A model generated the notes under the pieces. The model had not been told where the DNA came from, made no database searches, and was given only the letters and a program-made list of their open reading frames with translations. A program made the translations under genes and the position numbers. DNA of 64,000 bases from Gammaproteobacteria bacterium (lineage in GTDB: Bacteria > Pseudomonadota > Gammaproteobacteria > Steroidobacterales > GCA-2729495): the NCBI GenBank assembly GCA_021773815.1, contig JAJFJS010000065.1, positions 1 to 64,000 on the forward strand. The letters are read 5' to 3'. Below, in pieces: positions 51,030 to 61,553 of the stretch. Position 1 is the stretch's first letter. Each line of letters starts with the position of its first letter.

Positions 51030-53439
51030 CGCGTTCATCCCAGCCGTACCCATCATTGGTTGCCGGCCAGCGCCAGTTACGTACTTCAGGCATGTCTTCG
51101 CCATGTTCGACGATGTACTGCCGATGCTCGGTGAGTTTGTCACGAATCAGCAGCTTCACATAGGCGGCTCTATAGCCAAGCTTGGGTACCCGGTCGATGA
51201 CGTCCGCGACGAGATGGAATCGATCAATGTCGTTGCGGACCGCCATGTCGAAGGGTGTAGTGGTCGCACCTTCTTCCTTGTAGCCACGAACGTGCAGATT
51301 ATTGTGATTGGTACGTCGATAGGTCAGCCGATGAATGAGCCATGGATAGCCATGGTAGGCAAAAATAATCGGCTTATTGCTGGTGAACAGCGTATCAAAG
51401 TCCCGATCGGACATACCATCGGGGTGCTCCTCCATGGGTTGGAGCGTCATCAGATCCACGACGTTGATAACGCGTACTTTGAGTCCTGGCAAATTCTCTC
51501 GCAGCAGGTCGACCGCGGCGAGTGTCTCGATGGTCGGCACATCGCCGGCACAAGCCATCACTACGTCGGGCTCAGCGCCCTGGTCGTTGCTGGCCCATTT
51601 CCAGATACCCGCGCCCGCGCTGCAATGCTTTATCGCGGCATCCATGTCCAACCACTGTGGTTGCGACTGCTTGCCGGCGACGATGACATTCACCAGATTG
51701 CGAGACCGCAGACACTGGTCAGTGACATAGAGCAACGAGTTCGTGTCCGGCGGCAGATAAACACGAATCACATCCGCCTTTTTATTAACGACATGATCAA
51801 TAAATCCTGGATCCTGATGCGAGAAACCATTGTGGTCTTGCCGCCAAACATGCGAGGTCAGCAGGTAGTTGAGTGAAGCGATGGGGCGACGCCAGGCAAT
51901 GTCCTGACTGCTGACCTTTAGCCACTTTGCGTGCTGGTTGAACATTGAATCAATGATGTGGATAAACGCTTCATAGCACGAAAACAGGCCGTGGCGACCG
52001 GTCAGCAAATAGCCTTCGAGCCAGCCCTGGCACGTATGCTCGCTCAAAATTTCCATCACGCGGCCGTCCGGAGCGAGGTGATCGTCATCGGGGCTCGACT
52101 CACCAAGCCACGCGCGATTCGTGACTTCAAAGAGTGCGTTCAACCGGTTCGATGCGGTTTCATCGGGTCCGAATACGCGAAAGTTGCGCGCGCTCTTGTT
52201 CAGTTGCATGACGTCGCGCAGCAGCATCCCCATCGTGCGGGTGGCCTCACCCAGCACGCGGCCGGGCGCCGACACGTCGACGGCATAGTCCCGATAGTCG
52301 GGTAGCCGTAAGCTTTTGAGCAGCAAGCCGCCGTTGGCATAGGGATTCGCGCCCATGCGGCGGTCACCCGTGGGGGCCAGCGCGGTCAAATGCGGACGCG
52401 GCACGCCATCATCATCAAAGAGTTCGTCGGGCCGGTAACTCTTCAGCCACGTTTCGAGCTGCGCGACATGCTCCGGCGATTTGGCCAATCCCGCCAAGGG
52501 CACCTGATGCGAGCGCCATGAACCCTCGGTGCGCAGACCGTCGACCTCCCGCGGACCGGTCCAGCCTTTCGGGCTGCGCAATACAATCATTGGCCACTGC
52601 GGCCGGCTGAGCTTACCGCCGCTACGGGCATGTTTTTGGATCGTCTTGATGCCGTCTACGACCCTGTCGAGCGTGGCAGCCATCGTATTGTGCATTGCTG
52701 CCGGATCCTCTCCCTCTACGAAGTAAGGCTCATAGCCGTATCCGTGGAGCAGGCCTGCCAGTTCATCCTTCGGGATGCGTGCCAGCACCGTCGGGTTGGC
52801 AATCTTGTAGCCGTTGAGATGCAGGATTGGCAGAACCACGCCGTCGCTCGCGGGATTCAGAAACTTGTTCGAATGCCAGGCCGCTGCCAACGGTCCCGTT
52901 TCCGCTTCCCCATCACCGACGACGCAAGCAGCAATCAAGGACGGATTGTCAAATACAGCACCAAAAGCATGGGCAAGAGAATAGCCGAGCTCACCGCCTT
53001 CGTGAATTGAGCCAGGGGTTTCAGGAGCGACGTGGCTCGGAACACCACCAGGAAATGAAAACTGTCTGAAGAGCCGGCGCATCCCATCGGCATCTCGACT
53101 CACACCAGGATAAAACTCGCTATACGTGCCTTCAAGCCAGATGTTAGCCAGCAATGCCGGTCCACCGTGACCCGGGCCCGCCACGTAAATCATATTCAGG
53201 TCGTGAAGCTTGATGACACGATTTAGGTGCGCATAAATGAAATTCAGCCCGGGACTCGTTCCCCAGTGTCCCAACAACCGGGGTTTGATGTGTTCTAACG
53301 TCAGAGGCTGTTTTAGCATGGCATTGTCAAGCAAATAGATCTGCCCGACCGAGAGATAATTTGCTGCGCGCCAATAGTCATGAAGTGACTTCAATACACC
53401 CGGTGTCAATAGACCGATGGAATTGCCTGTTGTTTTCAT
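51019..53439 (-). CDS. xfp: Phosphoketolase (xylulose-5-P/fructose-6-P)
   Basis: An 806-residue thiamine-diphosphate enzyme of normal length. It shows [27 protein letters not shown], the ThDP motif [22 protein letters not shown], the RSPKGWTGP loop and the C-terminal [18 protein letters not shown] segment. It splits xylulose-5-phosphate or fructose-6-phosphate with phosphate to acetyl-phosphate and a shorter sugar phosphate. The acetate kinase gene directly upstream would turn acetyl-phosphate into ATP. A transaldolase follows with overlap, supplying sugar-phosphate exchange. Confidence 0.97.
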   Translation of the reverse strand: MKTTGNSIGLLTPGVLKSLHDYWRAANYLSVGQIYLLDNAMLKQPLTLEHIKPRLLGHWGTSPGLNFIYAHLNRVIKLHDLNMIYVAGPGHGGPALLANIWLEGTYSEFYPGVSRDADGMRRLFRQFSFPGGVPSHVAPETPGSIHEGGELGYSLAHAFGAVFDNPSLIAACVVGDGEAETGPLAAAWHSNKFLNPASDGVVLPILHLNGYKIANPTVLARIPKDELAGLLHGYGYEPYFVEGEDPAAMHNTMAATLDRVVDGIKTIQKHARSGGKLSRPQWPMIVLRSPKGWTGPREVDGLRTEGSWRSHQVPLAGLAKSPEHVAQLETWLKSYRPDELFDDDGVPRPHLTALAPTGDRRMGANPYANGGLLLKSLRLPDYRDYAVDVSAPGRVLGEATRTMGMLLRDVMQLNKSARNFRVFGPDETASNRLNALFEVTNRAWLGESSPDDDHLAPDGRVMEILSEHTCQGWLEGYLLTGRHGLFSCYEAFIHIIDSMFNQHAKWLKVSSQDIAWRRPIASLNYLLTSHVWRQDHNGFSHQDPGFIDHVVNKKADVIRVYLPPDTNSLLYVTDQCLRSRNLVNVIVAGKQSQPQWLDMDAAIKHCSAGAGIWKWASNDQGAEPDVVMACAGDVPTIETLAAVDLLRENLPGLKVRVINVVDLMTLQPMEEHPDGMSDRDFDTLFTSNKPIIFAYHGYPWLIHRLTYRRTNHNNLHVRGYKEEGATTTPFDMAVRNDIDRFHLVADVIDRVPKLGYRAAYVKLLIRDKLTEHRQYIVEHGEDMPEVRNWRWPATNDGYGWDERDAK

Positions 53440-53477
53440 TGCTGTATCTCTTATTCAGTTCCGGTGCACACCTGAAT

Positions 53478-54620
53478 CTATATAAGCCCTGTCTCTCCTT
53501 CCCCAGTCACAGTCTCGACCACCCTTACAGCGGCCTCCGACAGCAATTGCTCTTCATCCGCCGGCAGTATCCAGATTTCGACTCCGCTATCTGACATGTG
53601 TACGGCCGTACCTGAAACCGCGTTCATATTTCGCAACCTATCCAACCGAATACCCGCCCACTCAAAGCCTGTGAGAATTCGCTCCCTGATGAATGCGGCA
53701 TGCTCGCCGATCCCACCGCCGATCAAAATTGCATCCGTGCCGCCGAGGACCGCCAGATACGCGCCGAGATACTTGCGGACGCGATAGCAAAATAGCTCGA
53801 CCGCTATCTTCGCCTCTCGCCTCTCGCTTGCGAGTAGGTCTTGCATGTTCGCGGATAAACCAGACACACCCAAGAGACCCGAATCATGGCTGAGCATATG
53901 GTCAATCTCGCCGGCAGTGAGCCCGGCTTCGCGTTGCAGATAAGCGGGTATGCCGGGATCGATATCACCGCTGCGGGTCGACATCATCAGCCCTTCCAGC
54001 GGCGAAAAGCCCATCGAACTGTCCACGGGTTGCCCACCGGAAATCGCGGCCATGGAGCAGCCAGCGCCGAGCTGCATCGAGATCACACGAGCATCCATCG
54101 CCGCTATGCGAGTTTGTGCCCGCCACTCGACCAGCATGGCTTCATGCGCCAGACCGTGGAAACCGTAACGGCGTATGCCGTAACGTTCGCAGAGGCCCCG
54201 GGGCAGGGCATAGTCAGTGGCGACTTTCGGCATATTCGCGAAGAAGGCCGTATCGAAAACGGCGACCTGTGGAATTCCCGGACCCAAGTATTTCCGACAG
54301 ATGTGCACCCACTCCATCGCCACCGGGTTATGCAGGGGAGCGAGCGATTTCAGGCGGGCGATTTCAGCTTCGGTCGCGGCGTCTATGAAGCGTGGCGCAC
54401 AAAACTTCGAACCGCCGTGCACAATTCGGTGAGCCACGATCGTAACGGCACCGATTGCATGTCTATCAAGAAATTCAGCCAGCGATAACTCCGTGGATTG
54501 CATTCTCTCCAAGCGAATCGCGGCGATTCTGTGCAGCTGACGACCTCGCCTGAACAGCGCCAAACGCAAGGATGAGCTGCCGACGTTTACAGTGAGGAGC
54601 AACCTGTCCAAACCGGCCAT
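53478..54620 (-). CDS. ackA: Acetate/propionate kinase
   Basis: A 380-residue kinase, slightly shorter than the usual 400. It has the N-terminal LLTVNVGSSSLRLALF, VTIVAHRIVHGG, VFDTAFFANMPKVA, RYGFHGLAHEAM, SMQLGAGCSMAAI and DSSMGFSPLEGLMMSTRSGDIDP motifs, and the Ile-Gly-Gly-Gly-Ile-Gly-Glu ATP site near the C-terminus. It converts acetyl-phosphate and ADP to acetate and ATP. It lies 38 bases before the phosphoketolase gene. An extra divergent feature is Met/Ser substitutions near the hinge, which may only reflect the phosphoketolase-linked branch. Confidence 0.95.
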   Translation of the reverse strand: MAGLDRLLLTVNVGSSSLRLALFRRGRQLHRIAAIRLERMQSTELSLAEFLDRHAIGAVTIVAHRIVHGGSKFCAPRFIDAATEAEIARLKSLAPLHNPVAMEWVHICRKYLGPGIPQVAVFDTAFFANMPKVATDYALPRGLCERYGIRRYGFHGLAHEAMLVEWRAQTRIAAMDARVISMQLGAGCSMAAISGGQPVDSSMGFSPLEGLMMSTRSGDIDPGIPAYLQREAGLTAGEIDHMLSHDSGLLGVSGLSANMQDLLASERREAKIAVELFCYRVRKYLGAYLAVLGGTDAILIGGGIGEHAAFIRERILTGFEWAGIRLDRLRNMNAVSGTAVHMSDSGVEIWILPADEEQLLSEAAVRVVETVTGEGETGLI

Positions 54621-54644
54621 AATCTCGGTCCCGCTCAGCAGTGA

Positions 54645-56705
54645 TTAAATGCTCGACATGCCGGTCTGCGCCCCCACCAATCGGCTCGCGCGGCTGAGCA
54701 ACTTCGCGTTAATCGCAACAATAACCGTACTCAGGGACATGAACGCAGCACCTATGGCCGGCGTCAGAATCACACCCCATGAATAAGCAACGCCCGCAGC
54801 CAAAGGGATCGCAACGGCGTTGTATGCCGTTGCCCAAATCAGATTCTGCAGCATCTTGTTATACGTTGCCCGAGACAGCGCAAGGATCGCAAAAACGTCG
54901 CGCGGATCGCTGCGCACCAAAACTACGTCGGCGGACTCTATGGCAACGTCCGTACCAGCACCGATCGCGATCCCCAGATCTGACGCGATCAGCGCCGGCG
55001 CATCATTCACCCCGTCGCCGATCATCGCAACCGTCAGACCGCGGCTTTGCACCTCCCGCACCTTCTCCGCTTTATCACCCGGGAGAACTTCGGCAAAGAA
55101 ATCGTCGAGACCGAGCTCCCCGGCAACCGTGCGTGCCACTGCAGTCGCATCCCCGGTGAGCATCATGCAGCGGATTCCCAATTGTTTGAGTCTCTCCACG
55201 GCGGCGAATGACTCCGGACGCACGATGTCGGCTAACGCAATGGCTCCCACCGGTCGGTCATCCAACAAAAGGTATACGACAGTTTTGCCCTGCGCGTCGA
55301 GTGCCTCAACGACTTCACTGGCGATTTCGAAACCTTGTTGACGAACGTAGCCCGGGCTGACGACGCGAACGCGGCGACCGTCGACACTCGCTTCCGCGCC
55401 CTGCCCCGTCAGGTTGCGAAATTCAGCTACCGGAAACAGATTGAGCCCACGTTTCTTGGCCTCGGAAACGAGGCCACGGGCAATAGGATGCTCGGACTGA
55501 GTCTCCAGACTGGCCCCCCACATCAATACGTCATCGACACCGATTTCGGCGAGAGGGACCACATCGGACACACCGAATCGGCCCTCCGTTAAGGTACCGG
55601 TCTTATCGAAGAGTACAGCCTGCAGGTTACGCGCCCGTTCAAAGGCCGCCCGGTCACGAATCAGAAGACCGTTTTGGGCAGTGAGTTGCGTGCTGACCGC
55701 CACCACCAACGGCACCGCCAGCCCTAGCGCGTGCGGACAGGAAATAACCATAACAGTCACCATCCGCTCCAGCGCGAACGAAAAACCCTGGCCGATTCCC
55801 AGCCAGACCACCAGTGTCAATCCACCCGATCCGAGCGCGATATAGGTGAGCCAAAGGGCAGCCCGATTCGCCAGATCCTGGGTACGGGAACGCGTTTCCT
55901 GAGCCTGCCTGACCATGTCGATCACCTGGCTCAGATAGGTCTGATCACCAGTCTTGCGCACTTCGATTACCACGGCTCCTTCGCCGTTTATAGCACCGCC
56001 TATTGCTTCCTGACCCTCCCCCTTACGTACCGGCCGCGACTCACCCGTCAGCATGGCCTCGTTAAAGCTCGACTGGCCGCTCAGGATGATCCCGTCGATC
56101 GGAACCTTTTCACCGGGTCGTACCAGCAACTCGTCGCCCGGGCCAATTTGTGTGACCGGCACTTCTTCCGTGTCTCCGGAGTCCATGACTCGGTGCGCCG
56201 TAGCCGGCAGCAATCGCACCAAAGCATCAAGGGCGCCGGATGCCCCCATCACCGAACGCATTTCGATCCAATGGCCGAGCAGCATGATGTCGATCAGGGT
56301 GACCAATTCCCAAAAGAAAACCTTGCCCGAAAGCCCCAGAACCACTGCGGCGGAATAGACGAAGGCCACGGTGATGGCCAAGGCAATTAGCGTCATCATG
56401 CCGGGCTGACGTTTTGCCAGTTCGCCGACCATGCCTTTCAGGAACGGCCACCCACCATATAAAAATACGAAGGTCGCCAGCAACAGCAACACGTATATTG
56501 AACCTTGGAATGCGAAGACCTCACGAAGGCCCAGCAAACCCTGAATCATCGGCGACAGAATCAGTACCGGAACTGTCAACGCTACCGAAACCCAGAACCG
56601 GCGACGAAAGTCGGCGATCATCGTTCCGTGATCATGACCACCGGCGTGATCCGATCCGCCATGGTCGACACTCTGATGATCGTGATGAACGTGCTCTGAC
56701 ATCAT
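54645..56705 (-). CDS. copB: CopB-type heavy-metal P1B-ATPase
   Basis: A 686-residue ATPase. The N-terminus is His-rich ([23 protein letters not shown]) and lacks a CxxC metal domain. The sixth helix carries CPH ([16 protein letters not shown]) rather than CPC, and DKTGTLTEG is the phosphorylation loop. [14 protein letters not shown] and a C-terminal [13 protein letters not shown]...[15 protein letters not shown] pattern match the CopB (P1B-3) subgroup, which exports copper, perhaps Cu(II) or Ag. It lies between the PRPP synthetase and acetate kinase genes on the same strand, an odd place in a metabolic set. Confidence 0.94.
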   Translation of the reverse strand: MMSEHVHHDHQSVDHGGSDHAGGHDHGTMIADFRRRFWVSVALTVPVLILSPMIQGLLGLREVFAFQGSIYVLLLLATFVFLYGGWPFLKGMVGELAKRQPGMMTLIALAITVAFVYSAAVVLGLSGKVFFWELVTLIDIMLLGHWIEMRSVMGASGALDALVRLLPATAHRVMDSGDTEEVPVTQIGPGDELLVRPGEKVPIDGIILSGQSSFNEAMLTGESRPVRKGEGQEAIGGAINGEGAVVIEVRKTGDQTYLSQVIDMVRQAQETRSRTQDLANRAALWLTYIALGSGGLTLVVWLGIGQGFSFALERMVTVMVISCPHALGLAVPLVVAVSTQLTAQNGLLIRDRAAFERARNLQAVLFDKTGTLTEGRFGVSDVVPLAEIGVDDVLMWGASLETQSEHPIARGLVSEAKKRGLNLFPVAEFRNLTGQGAEASVDGRRVRVVSPGYVRQQGFEIASEVVEALDAQGKTVVYLLLDDRPVGAIALADIVRPESFAAVERLKQLGIRCMMLTGDATAVARTVAGELGLDDFFAEVLPGDKAEKVREVQSRGLTVAMIGDGVNDAPALIASDLGIAIGAGTDVAIESADVVLVRSDPRDVFAILALSRATYNKMLQNLIWATAYNAVAIPLAAGVAYSWGVILTPAIGAAFMSLSTVIVAINAKLLSRASRLVGAQTGMSSI

Positions 56706-56748
56706 AATTGCGGCATGTCCTGGTTTTTTCTATACGATTGATCGCCAA

Positions 56749-57636
56749 TCACGCCAGAACCTCCAATACCGAATCTGCGAGTAAATTGCTGATATCAATC
56801 ATGTTTGTCGGGTGGGTGATCGTATTCGTCGTGACCACCGAGCGAACTCCCGCCGCCTGCAGTTCTGCCAGCGCATGATTCGCAAAAATTGCATGCACCC
56901 CAACGCAGACCGGCCCCTGCAGGCCAGCCGCGACTAAATGCTGCGTCGTCTCGATCATCGTACGCGCAGTGGAAATGATGTCGTCAAGCAGGACCGGTTG
57001 AAGTTCTGCCCATCGGTGGACATCGGGAACGGACACCGTGACATCCCGGTCACCGTGACGGGTTTTCTCGAGCACGATATACGGCGCGCCCGCCTCCCGG
57101 GCAACCATGGCAACCCACTGGGCACTCTCCTCATCCGGACCCACCAAAAGTGGCTGCGCCACGTTCTTCGCGATCCATTCGGCCAACAGCGGCGCAGCAT
57201 GCACAACTCGGGTGCAGGCCGCATAGAGTTCTTTCAATTGATGGTATCGGTGCAGATGAGGATCTACGGTGACGAGTACATCGATTCGATCCGACAGCAG
57301 TCGGGCAAAACTTCGGGAGGTTACCGCCTCACCCGGCTGGAAGCGCTTGTCCTGTCGCATGTACGCGAGATAAGGTGCAACCAGAACCACCCGTCTAGCG
57401 CCAAGTTCCCGCACGAGATCCGCAAGAAACAGCAGCTGCAAGATCATTGCGCCCGGTCGCTCAAGTGTCGCGAAGAGGATAACGTCCCGATCCGCACACT
57501 CCGAATCCAGGCGAATGTAGCTCTCACCATCTGGAAATCTCCGCATTGTAAGCGCCGCGGTTTCCGCGCCCACCCTCTCTGCCAGGAGCCTGCCCTTCGC
57601 CTCATTGCCCGGCATGGCCGCCAACAGCAAACTCAT
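56749..57636 (-). CDS. Ribose-phosphate pyrophosphokinase-like protein (PRPP synthetase)
   Basis: A 295-residue member of the PRPP synthetase family, with GAGGA seven bases before the ATG. It shows FPDGESYIRLD, APYLAYMRQDKRFQPGEAVTSR and VTVDPHLHRY, and the PRPP-binding loop LLDDIISTARTMIET. It is shorter than the canonical Prs (about 315) and lacks some regulatory-loop residues, so it is likely a class II/III-type paralogue rather than the housekeeping copy. It sits directly after the phosphorylase gene. The reaction (PRPP from ribose-5-phosphate and ATP, or the reverse) is inferred from family. Confidence 0.9.
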   Translation of the reverse strand: MSLLLAAMPGNEAKGRLLAERVGAETAALTMRRFPDGESYIRLDSECADRDVILFATLERPGAMILQLLFLADLVRELGARRVVLVAPYLAYMRQDKRFQPGEAVTSRSFARLLSDRIDVLVTVDPHLHRYHQLKELYAACTRVVHAAPLLAEWIAKNVAQPLLVGPDEESAQWVAMVAREAGAPYIVLEKTRHGDRDVTVSVPDVHRWAELQPVLLDDIISTARTMIETTQHLVAAGLQGPVCVGVHAIFANHALAELQAAGVRSVVTTNTITHPTNMIDISNLLADSVLEVLA

Positions 57637-57697
57637 CGTTTCTTCCTCTTGACGAGAGGCCTCAGGGCGATCGGCAATGAGATAAGGTCATCGATCA

Positions 57698-59227
57698 CTA
57701 CTCAGACTCCACGACTTCGAAGATGCTTTCCTGGTGATTCAGGTACGTCAGCGCATAGGCCAATTCACCTTTCGAATCCGAATGAATGCTGAATAACGGC
57801 TGGCCCTCGGAAACCCGGGCGCCCAAGCGAGCATGAAGTTCAATACCGGCCGCCGCCACACCCGGCGCGCCAGCGAGTTTTGCGACGCGGGCGAGTCGCC
57901 GGTTATCGATCACCTCGATACAACCCTCTCGATCTGCCGGGACGATATGCAAATGCCGGGCCGTCGGAGGTTCCCGCAGACCGCCTTGCGCCGTACAAAT
58001 CGCCTGAAATTTCTGCCAGGCCTTGCCGCTGGCAAGAATCTGTGCGGCCGCATCACTACCGCACCCTTCTTGTGCTGCGCCACCAATTTCCAATATCCGG
58101 CCCGCCAGTTCTATCGCCCGATTCGCAAGATCATCCGGCGCTTGTTGATCGTCCTGTAACACCGACAGCACGTCACGCGCCTCCAGTGCGGGGCCGATAC
58201 CGCGACCGACCGGCTGCTTGCCGTCGCTAACAATCACCGATACATGCAGACCGAGATGTTCTCCAACGTCAGTGAGCAACCGTGCAAGAGAATCCGCGGC
58301 ACCGTCATCCCGAATCTTGGCCGTGGGGCCGACCGGCATGTCGATGATCGCGTGGGTCGCGCCTGCGGCAATTTTCTTCGACAACACCGAGGCCACCAGT
58401 TGCGCATCGCTGTCAATGTCCAGCGCCCGCTCGACACGGATCAGCACATCGTCGGCTGGACTCAGATCGACCGCGCCGCCCCAGACCAGGCAACCATTTT
58501 CCTGTTCCACGACGTCTCGCATATCTGCCATGTCCAGATCCACACGGGTCAAGGTCGCCATCGTATCGGCGGTACCGGCAGGTGAAGTAATTGCGCGGGA
58601 AGACGTTTTTGGAATCGGCAAACCGGAGGCCGCAACTATGGCGACAATCAGCGGCGTCGTGCGGTTACCCGGTAGCCCACCGACACAATGCTTGTCCATT
58701 ACCATCGAATACGGCCACCGTAGCCGCTGCCCGGCCTCGACCATGGCACGAGTAAGCGCGACGGTCTCGTCGAGATCCAACCGGTTTCCCGTACAGGCGG
58801 TCAGGAACGCACTGAGTTGAATGTCGGTGTAACGATTTCCGGCAATATCGGCAACAACGTCCTCCAGTTGACGTTCCTGCAGCTCATGCCCGTAGAGCTT
58901 CGCACGAACGTGACCGAAGGAGGCTCGCGGCGCCGCATGGCTCAGGTGAACGGCGACTCCTTCGGCAGCGCCGAGTCGTCGCCAGGCTACTTCCGATAGC
59001 CCGGCCTCCCCGGTTTGCAGCCACTCACCGTGTACGACATTCAGCGTCGCATCGATACTGCGCCCGTCTAAAGAAACGTTCACGCGAGACTGAGCGGTGA
59101 ATCCCTCTGATCGACATACACTGCAATCGGCGTGCATATAAATCACCGGCTCCTGGTAGGTGTCGACACCGACTCGGCGTGCACGCAGATCATTGGCGCC
59201 AACTGATGTCGTCATCGGTAAAGGCAT
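57698..59227 (-). CDS. AMP/thymidine phosphorylase family protein
   Basis: A 509-residue protein of the long (archaeal AMP phosphorylase-like) type. An N-terminal ~90-residue beta domain (ARRVGVDTYQEP) precedes the phosphorylase core. The core shows DIQLSAFLTACTGNRLDL, MDKHCVGGLPGNRTTPLIVAIVAASG, ITSPAGTADTMATLTRVDLD and ENGCLVWGGAVDLSPADD. It would phosphorolyse a nucleoside or nucleotide (AMP, thymidine) to base and ribose-phosphate. It pairs with the PRPP synthetase gene downstream (61-base gap). Whether the substrate is AMP is not proven. Confidence 0.9.
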   Translation of the reverse strand: MPLPMTTSVGANDLRARRVGVDTYQEPVIYMHADCSVCRSEGFTAQSRVNVSLDGRSIDATLNVVHGEWLQTGEAGLSEVAWRRLGAAEGVAVHLSHAAPRASFGHVRAKLYGHELQERQLEDVVADIAGNRYTDIQLSAFLTACTGNRLDLDETVALTRAMVEAGQRLRWPYSMVMDKHCVGGLPGNRTTPLIVAIVAASGLPIPKTSSRAITSPAGTADTMATLTRVDLDMADMRDVVEQENGCLVWGGAVDLSPADDVLIRVERALDIDSDAQLVASVLSKKIAAGATHAIIDMPVGPTAKIRDDGAADSLARLLTDVGEHLGLHVSVIVSDGKQPVGRGIGPALEARDVLSVLQDDQQAPDDLANRAIELAGRILEIGGAAQEGCGSDAAAQILASGKAWQKFQAICTAQGGLREPPTARHLHIVPADREGCIEVIDNRRLARVAKLAGAPGVAAAGIELHARLGARVSEGQPLFSIHSDSKGELAYALTYLNHQESIFEVVESE

Positions 59228-59240
59228 GTCACGGCAGCTG

Positions 59241-60605
59241 TCAAAAGATCACTTCTTCGCCTAGCTCGGGCGCATCGCTCGACCAGCCAAACCGTTCCAG
59301 CATGTGCGCCTGCAATCCCGCACGGGCCGCGGGCTCGCCGTGAGTCACGATTAGTCGCTCAGGCGGCCTCGGTAACTCGGCCATCCAGTCCAGTAGCTCG
59401 TGGTAATCGGCATGAGCCGAAAAACCCGAGATTTCGGCAACCTGAGCGAGCACAGGAAACTCTTCACCATGGATCTTGACTCGCTTCGCACCGCTCAGAA
59501 TCGCCGCGCCGCGTGTACCGGCCGCCTGAAACCCGACAAAGAGCAGAGTGTTAATCGGATCGCCAACAAACGCCTTTAAGTGATGCACAATGCGTCCGCC
59601 GGTGGCCATGCCGCTGGCAGAAACGATGACCATGGGACCCTGCCGCTTATTCAATGCGATAGAATCTTCCACCAAATTCACGTAGGTCGCCGCGCCACAC
59701 ATATCCGCGCATTGCTGATCCGAAAGCCTTTGTTCGTCATGGTGCCTGCAGAAAATCTCCGTGGCGTTGATGGCCATGGGACTGTTGAGAAAGACCGGCA
59801 GATCGGCCGGAATTTTTCCCAATGCCTTCTGACCAGCGATCAGGTGCAGAATCGTTTGCGCTCGGCCGACCGCAAAGGCGGGTATCAACACAACCCCATC
59901 GCGTTCGGCGGTGCGGGAAACCAATTCAACCAGGTCTTTCGTCGGATCCGAGTCGGCATGTCGGCGGTTTCCGTATGTGGATTCGACCACCAGCAGATCA
60001 GTCTCGGGTAACGCCGCCGGCGGAAGCATGACCGGGTCACAGGTCCTTCCCACATCACCGCTGAAGGTCACATGTCGCCCCCCTGCCGACAGACGAATCG
60101 CGGCGGCACCGAGGATGTGACCGGCGCGATGGAATTCCGCCGTAACACCCGGACCAATCGCAACTGATTCCGTAACCGGCTTTATTAATTGCAGAGAAGC
60201 CTCCGCGTCGGCACGAGTGTACAAAGGCAATGCAGGCTGATGCTTGGAGAACCTCTTGCGGTTCGCGTAGCGCGCATCCTCCTCCTGGAGATGGCCGGAG
60301 TCCGGAAGCAGAATACCTAAAAGGTCAGCAGTACCCGTCGTACAAAAAACCGGTCCTTTGTATCCGGCTTTCATTAACGCGGGCAGAAAACCACTGTGAT
60401 CGAGATGGGCATGGGTCAAAAGAACTGCATCCAGAGTTGACGGATCGAAAGGCAACGGGCTGCGATTTTTCTCACGCAGACGTTTCGGACCCTGAAACAA
60501 CCCGCAGTCCACGAGCACGCACGTTTCTCCCACCCGCACCAGGTAACGGGACCCGGTCACCGTCCCGGCCGCACCGTAAAAGCCGATACGAAAATTACTA
60601 TTCAT
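59241..60605 (-). CDS. Beta-CASP metallo-beta-lactamase-fold ribonuclease
   Basis: I use the ATG at 60605 (MNSNFRIGFYGAAGTVTG), with AGGAG six bases upstream. The 454-residue protein has the zinc motif THAHLDHSG, a second His in GDVGR, a beta-CASP domain (ESTYGNRRH, FLNSPMAINATEIF) and the C-terminal RMMBL part with SGFSAHADYHELLDWM and VTHGEPAARAGL. It resembles CPSF73-like prokaryotic ribonucleases. It probably cleaves RNA. The next gene upstream is a methyltransferase, and the next downstream is the phosphorylase, 13 bases away. Confidence 0.93.
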   Translation of the reverse strand: MNSNFRIGFYGAAGTVTGSRYLVRVGETCVLVDCGLFQGPKRLREKNRSPLPFDPSTLDAVLLTHAHLDHSGFLPALMKAGYKGPVFCTTGTADLLGILLPDSGHLQEEDARYANRKRFSKHQPALPLYTRADAEASLQLIKPVTESVAIGPGVTAEFHRAGHILGAAAIRLSAGGRHVTFSGDVGRTCDPVMLPPAALPETDLLVVESTYGNRRHADSDPTKDLVELVSRTAERDGVVLIPAFAVGRAQTILHLIAGQKALGKIPADLPVFLNSPMAINATEIFCRHHDEQRLSDQQCADMCGAATYVNLVEDSIALNKRQGPMVIVSASGMATGGRIVHHLKAFVGDPINTLLFVGFQAAGTRGAAILSGAKRVKIHGEEFPVLAQVAEISGFSAHADYHELLDWMAELPRPPERLIVTHGEPAARAGLQAHMLERFGWSSDAPELGEEVIF

Positions 60606-60633
60606 CAACCACTCCTGAAGAACCATGCCTTCA

Positions 60634-61281
60634 TCATGAAGTCGCCACGCTGCCGGAAATGTGCGGCATGAACGCCGGTGTCCGCCGCATGTAAGCTTCA
60701 TACTCGGCACCGAATTCAGCCGCGGCACGTTCCTCCTCGTTGCGGGCCAGCCTCACATAGACGAATACAAGCACTGGAAACATCACCAGCGTTGGCAGCG
60801 TTGGCCACTGCAACAGGAATCCAAACATAATCAACACGAATGCGACGTATTGCGGATGGCGTATTCGTGCATAAAGACCTTGTACCGCCAGTTTTCCGTG
60901 AACCTGAGCCGCGTGCAGGACATTCCAGGCAGATGCCAGCATCAGGAACCCACTGAAAATCACGAGATTGCTCAGGATATGCAATGGGTCGAGGTGCGAA
61001 TCCATGTCCCAGCCGAGGAGCCTGTGCCACAGGTGACCGGATTCATGACTGAACCAGTTGGTTTCGGGGAACCGTGACTGCAGCCACCCGGAGAAAAGGT
61101 AGATGGTCAATGGAAAACCATACATCTCCGCAAACAAGGCAACGACGAAAGCCGAAAATGCACCGAGGCTACGCCAATCGGTCTTTGTCCGGGGCTTCGT
61201 AAAGCTGAAGGCGAAAAAAATAAAGATCACCGAGTTCAGGATGACCAGCGACCACAAACCATAGCCATTGTCCCCGTGCAT
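60634..61281 (-). CDS. Isoprenylcysteine carboxyl methyltransferase-like membrane protein
   Basis: A 215-residue protein with about five helices. It has an ICMT/phospholipid-methyltransferase core: GLYARIRHPQYVAFVLIMFGFLLQWPTL and the C-terminal RNEEERAAAEFGAEYEAYMRRTPAFMP. The ATG at 61281 is preferred over the TTG at 61284 and has GAGGA upstream, at the end of the DUF2933 gene. Such proteins methylate lipids or isoprenoids in the membrane, but in metal-resistance islands their role is unknown. Confidence 0.88.
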   Translation of the reverse strand: MHGDNGYGLWSLVILNSVIFIFFAFSFTKPRTKTDWRSLGAFSAFVVALFAEMYGFPLTIYLFSGWLQSRFPETNWFSHESGHLWHRLLGWDMDSHLDPLHILSNLVIFSGFLMLASAWNVLHAAQVHGKLAVQGLYARIRHPQYVAFVLIMFGFLLQWPTLPTLVMFPVLVFVYVRLARNEEERAAAEFGAEYEAYMRRTPAFMPHISGSVATS

Positions 61282-61284
61282 CAA

Positions 61285-61518
61285 TCAATCCTCGCCCGAT
61301 TCTCTGTCGTCCCCTCGATGACCTTTACCGTGCCCGTGACCATGTCCGCGGTGCATGAATATATGCATGACCGGACACAGCAGAAAAATCAGAAAGGGCA
61401 ATGCAGTAATAAAGTGAGCGCGATGTTCTGTCAATAAAAAATAGGTTACGGCGGCGATCAGCGCCGCCGCGGCAATCCCGTTGGGCGTCAACCAGAAATT
61501 TCGATCCGATCCGGACAT
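61285..61518 (-). CDS. DUF2933 small membrane protein
   Basis: A 77-residue protein with two helices (GIAAAALIAAVTYFLLTEH and ITALPFLIFLLCPVMHIFMH) and a His/Gly-rich tail (HRGHGHGHGKGHRGDD). This matches DUF2933 proteins that accompany copper and silver resistance genes. The His tail could bind metal. The stop lies three bases before the methyltransferase start. Confidence 0.9.
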   Translation of the reverse strand: MSGSDRNFWLTPNGIAAAALIAAVTYFLLTEHRAHFITALPFLIFLLCPVMHIFMHRGHGHGHGKGHRGDDRESGED

Positions 61519-61553
61519 GGCGACAAACCTTTCCCGCCCTCAGGCATCGACCG

